From Cymodocea nodosa (taxonomy: Eukaryota; Streptophyta; Magnoliopsida; Alismatales; Cymodoceaceae), in assembly GCA_036874045.1 (NCBI GenBank), contig CM072338.1, forward strand, positions 16,514,501 to 16,578,500: a stretch of 64,000 nt of DNA. Reading direction: 5' to 3'. Within the stretch, counting starts at the first letter, position 1. Every line of letters starts with the position of its first letter. A model generated the notes under the pieces. The model did no database searches. It had not been told where the DNA came from and saw only the letters and a program-made list of their open reading frames with translations. Below are positions 12,401 through 25,699 of the stretch, in pieces. Position numbers and translations under genes: made by a program.

Positions 12401-14984
12401 AACTGAAAGAAATTGTGTTGCAGTCAACAGGACTATAATTAATACAAATTATTGTTGCATACATATTGTAAAGACAAAATGTCTAGTGCAAAAATTATGA
12501 TTTGGATATGATTTAAAACGATTCATTAAGAAGTGGAAGAAATTATGCTCTAGTAAACCAAAACATAAATCAAACAGATGATTAATGCATAAATATTTTT
12601 AGAAGAAAATGCATGAATATTAACCAACAGAAAATGGCTAATGCAAAAAATTGACGCAATCAAATTGTTCTAATGCTGGAATTTCTGCTTATGATGGTTG
12701 ATGCAATGATCTGAAAAGGTGCTTATTTTCTTACGAGGATCCTGAATCTTTTCAGACAATACCAATAAGCGATTTCTGTCAGAGGATTCATCTTCTGTGA
12801 TATGTTTGATACGAGGCTTGTTTAGGATGTACCTATGGAATGAAAAAAGACCCAAATCACAAAGAATGAAGAAAAGCAATTGTAGAACACTTGAAAAAAA
12901 GTGAAAAGTAACACATTTTCTTTGAACTAGCTTACATAGGCCCCATTTGGAACCACTTATTGAAGAAGCACTTATTCAAAAACATGGCTTATTGAATAGC
13001 TTGCTCAAAGACTGCTTTTTGAATAAAGCTATGTCAAGAACTGCTAAGCACCTTTTTACTTATTTCCATAAGTTGGATAAGCAGTTACACTTGGAAATAC
13101 TTATTCAAACACAGCTCATTTTAAATTAAGCTAATGTAAATAGGTGGATTCAAATGGACCCTTAATCAATAAACATAAATCACTAAATAAGTCCTAGTTT
13201 AAGAATCATAACACTACTTTTGTATTAGGGATGTACAAGTAATAGTGTAATAACTTAAACAATTAACTGATAACCACAAAAAAGTGAACTTTTATCTTTG
13301 AAATATTATAGGAAAATTTTAGGGGAAAAAATGGCCCATCATTTGATGAAAAAATGTGCCACAGAATCAATAGTAAGAGTTGGTTTTTTTTGAAACTATA
13401 TAGTAAGAGTGGTTGGTAATTGTTTGGATAAAAAGGAAAAAATCCACTTCTTCTTAGAGGTGAAAACCTTTTGGATGTACCCTTTACCATATTCATATTT
13501 GTTTTCAATTTCTGAATATGAATACAAATATATGTCAAATAAGGAAAATTACAATCACATTGGGAAAAATTAGATATGGATTTTTTCAAGTATTTGTCAG
13601 ATATTTTTAAATTAAGAATGTTTAAAAATAAACTAATATTGAGTTATAAATTATATTCATATTTTTTATTTTTAAATACTTATATAATGATTGCATGATA
13701 GGATGTAATTATTTTTTAAAAAAAAATATTATTTATGAACCAAATTTAACTATATATGTGTAAATCACATAGCTATTATTTATAAGGTGCCAAGGTGCTT
13801 AGGTAATAAGCCAGGGCACTTAAATGCTCATATAATTTTTCATTTTTTATACATATTTACAAATTTTTAATAGTAATTATGTATACTTTTAACTTTATTA
13901 TTTCCTAAATAACATTGAAATGCATAAAAAGTCTTAAGATAACATTAAAAATAAAAAGTATAATAATTTTAATATTTATATTTCAGAAATGTGTATGACT
14001 ATGTATTCCAAAATTACACATATTTCAGGAATATTCCATCATATATATAATTTTTTTTGCAATGAAAAATCTTAAAATATATATTTAATTAAACAAACCC
14101 AGTAGAATATCCTCCCAACTAAGACAAGGCAAGGGTAGCTGTCCATATGTGACCAACTCACTCCTAGATACCCAGGCGCCTACCTTGATAATATTGGCAA
14201 ATTAAATTAATGTTTTATAACATTAAAATAATAATCAACATTAATTAAATATATTTATTTGATATGATTATAATATTTTTATGTACGATAATTTCATTAT
14301 GTGTAAATATATATATCTTTGACTTAAATGTATTGTGGATATAATTGTTAAAAAAATTGAAGGTTAAAACATGTAAAAGTGTTCAAATTCCACAAAGAAC
14401 ATATTTTTAAAATTAATATTTTTTATCCAAAGATAATTAAGAATATCCACGTCCGTATTTGAATCCTGAAAATTCACAAAAAAATCAGTATCTAGGTTTG
14501 TATTTGACCAAATATGCGTAATAAATATCTATATTCGGAAAAATCAGAATTAAATCTGAATATCCAGGTCCATATTACACCCCTTCAAGTTCTCATATTG
14601 GGGTGAAACTTTCAACAATAAAGATTCCAGTGCTCAAGGAAGCTACCCATTAAGTACTCGACTGACACGAGTGCAAAGCTCACGGGGAATCCGAATCGCC
14701 CACAGGTTGATTTGCAGATCGAATGCCTTCTCATCAAGGGCGACTAGTGGCTTTTCGTCCATGCCCGTAAAAGTCGCTCGCTCAGCCGCAGAGGAAGGAA
14801 AAGGAAGTGGCTCGCGGTATTGGGAGGACGGAGAGCAAGGGGGCTCTGAGAAGCAGCGGGAAGGCGATTGTCGGGGTAAAGGGCGACGTTTGAATTTGGT
14901 ACCCGGTGCACCGTGCACTGCCGCGCGGGGTTCCGAAGGGTGCGAGGTATCTCTAGAAATGGGAAGGGACGGTAGTTTTCGCAC
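480..14984 (-). CDS. TRM5: tRNA (guanine(37)-N1)-methyltransferase, TRM5 type (partial, 3' end outside window)
   Basis: Trm5 transfers a methyl group from AdoMet to N1 of G37 next to the tRNA anticodon, which supports reading-frame maintenance. Exons read from the minus strand are 14762-14647, 12832-12735, 12208-12104, 9663-9601, 9002-8929, 5855-5345, 2618-2505 and 586-480, giving about 396 codons. All phases match. The AdoMet-binding loop [24 protein letters not shown] and NLPA (in [11 protein letters not shown]) are Trm5 signatures, and [13 protein letters not shown] lies in the last visible exon. The C-terminal exon is left of position 1. The start is probably the ATG at 14762 (MDEKPL). 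An in-frame ATG at 14984 would add 74 Arg/Ser/Pro-rich residues that could be an organelle-targeting leader. The exon 4 donor is abnormal (see findings). Introns carry LINE, TRIM and MITE remains. Family assignment is confident; exact start and transcript integrity are not. Confidence 0.9.
1300..1900 (+). mobile_element. LINE (L1-type) 3' remnant with zinc-binding RT tail
   Basis: An open stretch at 1525-1842 carries [16 protein letters not shown], preceded by a Cys. This matches the zf-RVT domain found after reverse transcriptase in plant L1 LINEs (pattern HLFF.C.....VW). Upstream, another frame reads [18 protein letters not shown], also typical of that region. The reading frame is broken, so this is a decayed fragment. 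It lies in the last visible TRM5 intron, antisense to the gene. Exact ends are not clear. Confidence 0.6.
2905..3510. repeat. Dispersed repeat, copy 1 (TIR-like ends)
   Basis: The block starts with AGGTGCCCAAGTGG and ends with AAGCACCCACCTTAATAACC, which are roughly inverted. Its AT-rich core (TAATAGCAATTATGTATA, then CTTTATTATTTC and AAATAACATT) is shared with blocks near 13.8 kb and 59.4 kb. It looks like a non-coding DNA-transposon derivative. It sits in TRM5 intron 6. The family name is not known to me. Confidence 0.55.
3790..3941 (-). repeat. 3' LTR of the TRIM-like element
   Basis: It matches 4948-5074 over most of its length, with about 25 extra bases including a short CA run. GGATA lies just outside and the purine tract just inside. 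Confidence 0.75.
4948..5074 (-). repeat. 5' LTR of the TRIM-like element
   Basis: It matches 3790-3941. The primer-binding site complementary to initiator tRNA-Met lies directly inside (4936-4947), and GGATA lies directly outside (5075-5079). Confidence 0.75.
6840..7640 (-). mobile_element. LINE (L1-type) reverse transcriptase remnant
   Basis: Reading the minus strand from about 7640 downward gives [14 protein letters not shown], then [12 protein letters not shown] and [16 protein letters not shown], and then [13 protein letters not shown]. These are, in order, the N-terminal RT block, the fingers/palm motif and the catalytic YADD motif of plant L1 reverse transcriptase. Stops and frame changes interrupt it, and the endonuclease and 3' parts are not recognised here. 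It lies in TRM5 intron 5, sense to the host gene. Confidence 0.75.
9930..10260 (-). mobile_element. Probable LINE 3' tail with a local duplication
   Basis: On the minus strand the segment ends with two similar blocks of about 60 bases that carry TTCTAATAAGAT followed by a CTCTTTCTCAAAAA run. They resemble the 3' ends of plant L1 elements (TTCTAATAAAAT near the tail). No protein domain is visible, so the call rests on this text alone. It lies in TRM5 intron 3. Confidence 0.35.
12939..13161. mobile_element. MITE-like element with 22-bp imperfect TIRs
   Basis: The left end GGCCCCATTTGGAACCACTT and the reverse complement of the right end GGGTCCATTTGAATCCACCT agree at about 17 of 22 positions. 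The 223-bp core holds repeated CTTATTCAA motifs and no coding sequence. I could not find a clean target duplication, so the superfamily (hAT or Mutator-like) is open. It lies in TRM5 intron 1, about 107 bases upstream of exon 2. Confidence 0.6.
13782..14190. repeat. Dispersed repeat, copy 2
   Basis: It begins AGGTGCCAAGGTGCTTAGG and ends CCAGGCGCCTACCTTGATAA. It shares the AT-rich core (TAATAGTAATTATGTATA, then ACTTTATTATTTCCTAAATA) with the copies at 2.9 kb and 59.4 kb. It lies in TRM5 intron 1. Confidence 0.55.
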
Positions 14985-15000
14985 CGACCGTCGTATATAA

Positions 15001-17490
15001 AGCCTAAAAATTTTGAAAAATGAGAGAATTTAGTTGGATTTTATTGAAGCGTTTATTTTTTAAAAAAATTACAATGTGACAGTTAATTAAACGGTCAGGC
15101 CCAATCGTTAATTAAAATCTAATTTTTATTCGATTTTTTTAAAAATGATTTATTTATCTTTCCATCATTTATAACTTATGTAATATAATTTTTATTTAAT
15201 AAATACAATTATTATATCCTATTTAATTAATGAATGATATATTTTTTTTAACATTAAATGATAATTTAACTGTAGGTTGGTAGTCTTACCATCTTAAAAT
15301 ATCATAGAAGTCACGTGTTTAAATTCCATCAAATATAATAACATTTTTAATTAACACTTTATTCAATTATCTAGAATTTTGGATACAACTTTTGAGATAT
15401 TCAAACTAGGTTTTAAGGTGAACCGTGGCATAATTGCATGATTAGCTTTATCGTTGATTAAGACATGTGACACTAGTTTTTTTTTTAAACTTTAACAATG
15501 TACTCTTCCTAAATTTTTAAATATCTACACTTTAGAAGTGTCGATTAGGTTTAGTCAACTCATGTCAGCTTTACTTAATACAAACTGACTATGTCAATCA
15601 TCATGTATTAGAAAAGATACGACAATCTTCGTAATATTAAAGAAAAGAAAATATATATAAATAAAATTTTGACATAAACTTGGCATAGTTAGTACAAGGA
15701 AGGAAGAAGTGGTCGTCTACTTCCTCCCCTCCTCTATATTGAATTGTTGAATTTAATGTCTAACAATCACAAAGTGAGGAAGGAGTCATTGGAGGCGAAG
15801 GAAGGTGAAGAGTTGAGGTTCCACTATAAATAAAGGAAGAGAACAAGGTATTGGAATAACCTCAAAAGGATTATCTCACCTTCTCTTTCTTCACCGAGAA
15901 CTTTTCTTCTTCGTTGGCAATTTAGAGTTTACAATTCCAACATGTGAAGTTATTTTGTAAGGGGGATCTTATCGATATTTCTAACATGAATTCTTTTTAA
16001 GGATAAAGGAGGTGAAATTTGCTAATAAGCATATAATATCAAAGTTGAAAATGACTATTTGGTAGACAAATTTCTCATAAGACATCACGATGGAAACATT
16101 ATGAACATGAAATATCTTATAATCCAAAAATACAAAGATTGCCTACAATTTCTAAGCCATTGTACGTTAAAAAAAAAGCCATCCTCTATCAAGTGGAATT
16201 AAGAGGAGACACTTTCTAATGAGATTAAGATGAACGATGCCACCAGTTAAACATTAAAGGTTTGTTTGTACATCACGATTATATTAAAGTTAAAAAATAA
16301 AAGTCAAACATGTTAAAAAATGAAAAATACAAAATAGTTTGAGATCTATGGTTGGTGTGGGAAACAAGAGCGGGGGATGGTAAATGACTAGTGGTTTGAA
16401 TAAGCCAATATGCCAATTACATCCTCTAATTATCGTCTTCTATAGCTAGGAGTGGAAAAAATGAAAAGAACTGAAAAATATCTAGGTGTTTGATTAATCT
16501 GGTACGTATTAGAGTAGCCGCCAAAGTGGTAGTTAAAGAAACTATTGGAAAGATGAATGGTAAACTACAGAAAATTTGCTTTCTAAAAGAGATTGTGCTG
16601 GAACTCATAAATCAATAACAAGTAGAATAGACCTACGATTACATAGACTTTCTCAACATAGTCATCAATGTTTACTGATATACTTGTCCGTCTCTTGTTA
16701 TTTTATAAGTAGAGTTAAGTAAAAATGACATATCGAAGTTGGCATTCAACGTTTCCAATTAAGCAGGTGGTGGAAGTTACCGTCCGATGAGGCAAACAAA
16801 GTCAAGACGAGTACCGTGTGTTGACGTGAGGTAGACGAACACAAGATGCCTCAACCTTTAGTCACTCCATCAATTAAGCTATACATCCAATACACGGGAG
16901 AATATATGTAAATAGCCAAGGGCATGCCGTATAGTTGAGGATGACCGTAAAAGGCAAGTGCAATAAAATACAAGCACTGTAGAAAAAATATATATAATTT
17001 AATAGCATTATATATAAAATCATGCCTTCTAAATTGATGTAAAATTCTCACCATTTGCTGTCATACAAAGTGCAAGCAATGAAAATTTTTCCCGTCTCCT
17101 GCGCAATGAAATCAATATTGGTGGTAAGCCTTTGCAGAATTTCTCGTAAACTCCATATTCAGGACTTCAAAAACCTCTTCAATCAGAAACATATATTATG
17201 TGAAGCTATGAAAAGAAAAGAAATCAAGAGTCGAAACATGAAACGCGGAGTAACATTCATCCTCGGCGGTGTTAGTAGGACCGTTTACTTCCATTCTTGG
17301 CTTGCCTGAGACCTACGTAACCTTGCCAGCTTCATCGATCGTTGTGCCTCTCCTCTACATACATGTGTGAGCTCGGTGTTCATGTCCGTCGCGACACCTT
17401 CGTTCGGGAAAGGCTCCGGCGCTCTTCCTGTCCGTCGCCGTCCTCCTCACATGTTCAGTGGTCGACGCTGGGCCGTCGTCTTCCAGGGAG
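15001..17490. other. Divergent intergenic spacer between TRM5 and the beta-glucosidase gene
   Basis: This 2.5-kb AT-rich spacer separates two divergently transcribed genes. The TRM5-proximal end (about 14,650-14,990) is clearly GC-richer, as expected of a first exon and leader. At 15,690-15,960 there is a purine-rich run followed by CTATAAATAAA and CTTCACCGAGAAC, which looks like a promoter or an old LTR, but no partner repeat was found. No credible coding region was seen. Confidence 0.5.
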
Positions 17491-20324
<2,834 letters not shown>

Positions 20325-21060
20325 ATCCTATTCTTCGTGATTCAGTTTTCATTTAATTTACGTATGTGTCGTTTGAATTGATCAAGATCCGTTATTTATG
20401 TTAGGTAGTTTATATGTTACGTGTCTTGTATATCGGATCTTATTGTTGTTTTTTGCTGAGTTTACGGAAAACGTTAGTAAGGTGGTAGTTGTGTTTTTCC
20501 TTCTTTAAATATGCTTGAGTCATGTAACCTCAAGGATGATCAATAGTCATTTTTTCTCGTGTACTTGATCTTCTTACTCTCGTACCTTATCTTCTCTCGT
20601 ACCTGATCTTCTTACTCACCTTCTCCAATCTGAATGATCTTCTTCAACTCAACCTTGAGATAAGGTTGATTCATTTCCAAGAGAGCTGCTCAAGCGAAGA
20701 TCACGTACATCACGAAAATATCAAAGAGGAAATAATTTGAAATCTCCTTTCCATCACCCATATACCAGATGACTTTAAATATATATTGCCAATTTACTAT
20801 AATGTTTACGTCAAGCAAGTGTGCTTCTTCACGTACGTCTAACGATCACATCAATGTTGATGAAATTATATACACAATAAAGACGCAATATTAATCTTCT
20901 TTGATCGTCTTAATCTGGTTTGGAAGAAGTTTTTGTTCCTGGCTTATAATGTATTATGAATTAAAGATCTATATATCGATCAGTACATGTTGTTAATTTG
21001 TTTAGGAAAGATGAAGTTTAGTAGTATTTTCTGCGTTGTTTAGATTTTTTTTTTTTTTTT
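20325..21060. other. 3' flank of the beta-glucosidase gene
   Basis: This AT-rich stretch probably holds the 3' UTR. A short tandem run of CTTACTCTCGTACCTTATCTT-like motifs occurs around 20,560-20,620, and a poly-T run of about 18 lies at 21,043-21,060. No gene is visible. Confidence 0.4.
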
Positions 21061-22050
21061 AATTTGTGGGTGCGTTGTTTAGAATTTAAATCCTAAAAGA
21101 GACTATTATTAATACTGCTTATGCCTGCTTATGTTTATGATTAATGTATGATTATAGCGTTATATACATTTTATATTCTTAAGTACATGTAAATTATTAT
21201 TTATTGCATACTTATATTTAATATTACATAATCATGTGTTTATATAAATATTTGTGATTTTGCATAATTTAGAGGATGGTGCATATTTATTGATATTACA
21301 ATATTTATAAGAAATTCATAATTATTTATGCATGGCATGGATATGCGTTATTGACTATGGAAGACTTATTTATTTTTTAAGTGATTATTTGAAAATGAGA
21401 GAAATTATTGTAGGTTATGCATATTATTATTATAACTTTGGGCCTAATGTAGAAATTGACACGTATTAATAATGATTTAACATTTGGCTATATGACGTAG
21501 GACCAATGGAGGGAGATCTTACAGATTCGATGGAGGAAAGTAAATCCGTCAACAATTAAGAGATGACAAGAAATCTCATTTAAGGTTGAAGAGAGGAGAC
21601 GAGGAGTTGGCGGCACAAGCGACGTTTCCTATTAGCAGTAATGAGGAGTTGTCGACGTGGATGGCGTTGTCCTTTCCTATTAGTATTAATTGTCGTAATT
21701 AGTGTTATTTTCTCTTTTCTTTATAAGAGAGGATCATATGTGTAGAGGGATCAATTTTGAATGTGATAGAATCAATCAAGTTCCACCATTTTCCTGGTGC
21801 ATCCTTTTTTCTCCTTTGTAGATTCCGAAGACCTCATCACTCCCACCTCTTAGTGGATTTTGAGAGTTCTTCGTTTCTCTTTCTCTACCAACAGTTCATT
21901 CTCCACACCTTACGCCGCATCAAAACCTCACCATAGGTCATAGAACTATAATATTGTATATACAATAAAGATAAGAGGATACACTTGACCTAGTTTTGAG
22001 CATTCAAGGTTTCTAAAGTTCCAATCACAATGTGATAAGTGACAACTAGA
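21061..22050 (+). repeat. 5' LTR-like segment of the gypsy fossil
   Basis: Stretches at 21,340-21,500 and 21,945-22,050 align with about 26,720-26,880 and 26,880-27,000. Shared text includes GGTTATGC followed by ATAACTTGGG-like sequence, and GTTCCAATCA followed by a GTGATA motif. About 440 bases at 21,505-21,940 have no counterpart in the 3' copy. Confidence 0.5.
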
Positions 22051-22179
22051 GATTGTTGTAAGTAGTAATATTCAATTATAGCTAAATTAAATAATAAAAT
22101 GTATAAGTAGATTTGATATAGTGGTCTAATCTATTATTATAATTTGTATAATTAATTGTTATTGTGATAGAATTATATA

Positions 22180-22660
22180 CTTTATTTTAACTTCTTAACT
22201 GTCTTAATATTCTTTGAATCTTTAGAACCTTAGCCTCCTATCTTTCTATCACTACTTCATTTTTCAACTTAACATCTTAAGTCTCCAAATATTCTTTAAA
22301 TCTTCAGAAGCTTAACCTTTTGTGTTTCCATCGTTGTTTAACTTTTTCGATCCAACAGACACTTAACATCTTAAGTTTTTATCAATATGGCATTTCTAGT
22401 CAATTAGGCTTTTAACTCTTTGTTTCTCTATAGATATCTTTGGACTATCTTAACTCTCCATTTGTTCAATATTTTTGAATAGTTAAGTTTTAACTCTCCA
22501 TTTCATTCTAAATATCTTTGGACTGTCTTATCTATTTGTTTAATATTTTTAAATAGTTAAGCTTTAACTCTTTGTCCATCTATATTGATATTTCCAAATA
22601 GTCAAACTTTAACTCTCCATCCATCTTTAGTATTCTTGGATAGTTAAGTTAAACTTTTTA
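22180..22660. repeat. Degenerate tandem repeat array
   Basis: The motif TTTAACTCTCCAT followed by an AATATTTTTGAATAGTTAAG-like half recurs at about 22,447, 22,491, 22,563 and 22,608. Looser relatives (CTTAACATCTTAAGT, CTTTAAATCTTCAGAA) lie upstream. Spacing varies from about 45 to 72 bases. It lies between the 5' LTR-like segment and the pol region of the gypsy fossil. Confidence 0.55.
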
Positions 22661-25600
22661 TTTCTCTATAACAATGCTTCTAGAATATAGTTGTTGCTCT
22701 TTCCTTTATCTACCTTTTGCTCTTTTCTTTGACTTATCTTTAAACCTATGAATTACATAATCATCCTCACATAAGTTTTTGTATTATCAAAAGGTAAAGC
22801 AACCCTTAATTTAGATGATATATCAATTATCAAGGAATTCATAGATGCCTTTCCCTAAGATTTGTCAAGCATGCCAGTAGATCGTGAAGTTGAGTTTGAT
22901 AGTGATTTATTGTTAAAAGTAAATTTAATACCTAAAACACTTATAGAAGGCCTCTTGTGGAACTAAAGGAATTGAAAGTCCAATTGTAGGATTTATTGGA
23001 AATGAAATTCATTCAAGCATGTCTCCTTGGGTACTTCAATTCATTTTGTGAAAAAAAAGATGGGAGCATGAGACTTTGTTTGGATTATCAAGAATTGAAT
23101 AAGGTGATAGTGAAGAATATATACCCACTCTTGAAAATGGATGATCTATTTAATCAGTTGTAAAGCACTTCGATATTTTCAAAGATTGATTTGAGATTTA
23201 GGTACCATCAATTGAAGACCAAAGCAAAAGATGTATAAAAGACTACTTTTTGCATTTGATATGAGCATTATGAGTTTTTAGTAATGTCATTTGATTTGAC
23301 CAATACACTAGTAGTTTTTATGGATTTAATGAACAAAATATTTGAACCACATTAGACAAATTTGTAGTAGTTTTTATTGATGACATTTTGATTTACTCTA
23401 AGAACATAATTGAATATGAGAATCACTTGAAGATTGTCTTACAAGTATAGTGAGAGCAAAAATTGTTTGTTAAGCTAAAGAAATGTGAATCTTGGTTAGA
23501 TTGTATAACATTTTTAAGACTCATGATTTTTGAAGACAAGATTTCTATTGATCCCAAAAAAATGGATGTGATTAGTACTTGAAAACAACCTTAGTGATGG
23601 GGTCTTGCTAGCTATTATAGGAGATTTATTGAAAGATTTTTCTTTTTAGCGAAACATTTAACTAGATTGATTCAAAAAAGAGTGAAGTTTGACTGGACCC
23701 TAGATTATGAGCGTAGTTTTTGTGAATTGAAGGACAATCATATAGACTCCTATTTTGGCACTATCGAAGTAGGATGTTGGATTTATTGCATTTAGCAACA
23801 CTTCTTTGAAAAACTTGGGTTGTATGCTAATGGAGTAGGGAAGAGTAATTATTTGTGTTTCTAAACAGGTGAAGTCATATGAGGAGAATTACCCTATCAT
23901 GACTTGGAGCTTACAATAGTTATTATTAGCATCAATATCTAAAAACATCACTTATATGAAGTCTCATATTAGATTTTTACTAATCACAAGAATCTTAAAT
24001 ACATTTTTATTCAGAAGGAATTGAATATGAGATAGAGAAGATAACTCGAGTTGCTACAGGATTCTGATTTGACCATTCAATACCACCTATAAAAAGCTAA
24101 TATAGTGGTAGATGTCTTAAGTAGAAGATCATATAGATTTGTAACTGCCTTATTGACGTAGCAAAGACTCCTTCTTGAGGATTTAGATAAATAGAGGATG
24201 AGATTTATTGCTAAGAACAACAAGTTTTATTAGTTGACATTCATTTGGAGCCAACCCTCTTGCAAAAAATCAAGGATGGACAAATGTCAAATCTAGAATT
24301 ATAGAAGCTCAGGAAGGAGGTAGCAGAAGGCCTTCGTATATATTTCAAGATTGACAATGATAGCTCTTTGAGATTTTCTAATAGATTGTATATACTTAAT
24401 GATGCAGAGTTGAGATAGTTAATTCTTTTAGAGGTGTATTGCTCTAGTTATTTTGTGCACTCTGATGACACCAAGATGTATAGAGACTTGACAGACAACT
24501 TTTAGTAGAACCAAATGACGAGAAGCATTATCACCTATTTCTTGACTTGTCAATAAGTCAAAGCTAAGCATTAAAGATTGCCTGACCCACTCCAACCTTT
24601 ACCTATTCTAGAGTAGAAATGGGAGCATATCACTATAGATTTTCTGATTACGTTACTAAAGATTATGTAAGGTAACAATGCCATTTAGGTAATTATTGAT
24701 TGATTGACTAAGTCTACTCACTTCTTAACTTATGGAGTTGGGTTGACATTAAGTAGAATGATAGAGCTCTATGTTGAGGAGATGAGAAAACTCCCTAGGG
24801 TGCCTATTACTTCTAACTATGACTCGAGATTTGTTTCTAAATTATAGGAAAGTCTACATCAAGCTTTAGAAACCAAGTTGTAATTTAGTATTGTCTTTCA
24901 CTCTCAAATAATTGATCAGTTGGAATGCATTAGTTAAACACTCGAAGATATGTTGAGACCTTGCGTTATTGATTTTCGAGGCTCATGAGATAAGCATTTA
25001 TTATTAGTTAAGTTTGCTTATAATAATAGTTTTTAGGCAAGTATCTAGATAATACCTTATGAGACATTGTATGGAAAAAAGTACAAATCTCCCATTTGTT
25101 GAGATGACATCAATGAAAGTAGGCATTTAGATCTTGAATATGTGCAAAACACTCAAGAAAATGTCCAACAGATCAAAGAGCAACTAAAGTCTACTCAAAG
25201 TAAACAAAAAAGTTATGTCGATTGTGGACATCGACCTTTGGAATTTCAAGTATGAGATAAAGTCTTTCTTCGTATAGCTCCTATTAAAGGCATCATAAGA
25301 TTTGGAATTCGAGATAAGCTCAATCTTTGATATATTGAACTATTTGAAGTTTTGGCGAATATTAGACCCATGACATATAGATCAAACTTGCAAACTACTT
25401 TGTCAAAAGTACAAAATGTCTTCCATATTTCCATACTAGGGAAGTTCATTATAGACTCCTCTCATATACTTGAGCAAGTGAGTATGCTCATTCATCAAGA
25501 TTTGACCTACAAAGAAGTTCTTATTCATATTGTTGACATTAAGTAACAAGTTTTGAGGTGATAGACTATTTCTTATGTCAATGTGCAATAGTAAAATCAT

Positions 25601-25699
25601 TCTAAGTGTGAAGCCACATGAGAGTTGGAAGAAGAAGTTAGGAGGAAATATCCTTTTCTTTTTGAGGATTTAGATAATTTTAAGTTTTGCAGATAAAAC

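Noticed and set aside
15690-15960. A possible solo LTR or extra promoter in the TRM5/beta-glucosidase spacer
   Set aside because: It has a TATA-like motif and purine runs, but no partner repeat, no target duplication and no coding region to drive.
22180-22660. A possible CRISPR-like array
   Set aside because: The repeats are degenerate, without constant spacers, inside a plant retroelement. They are an ordinary tandem repeat.
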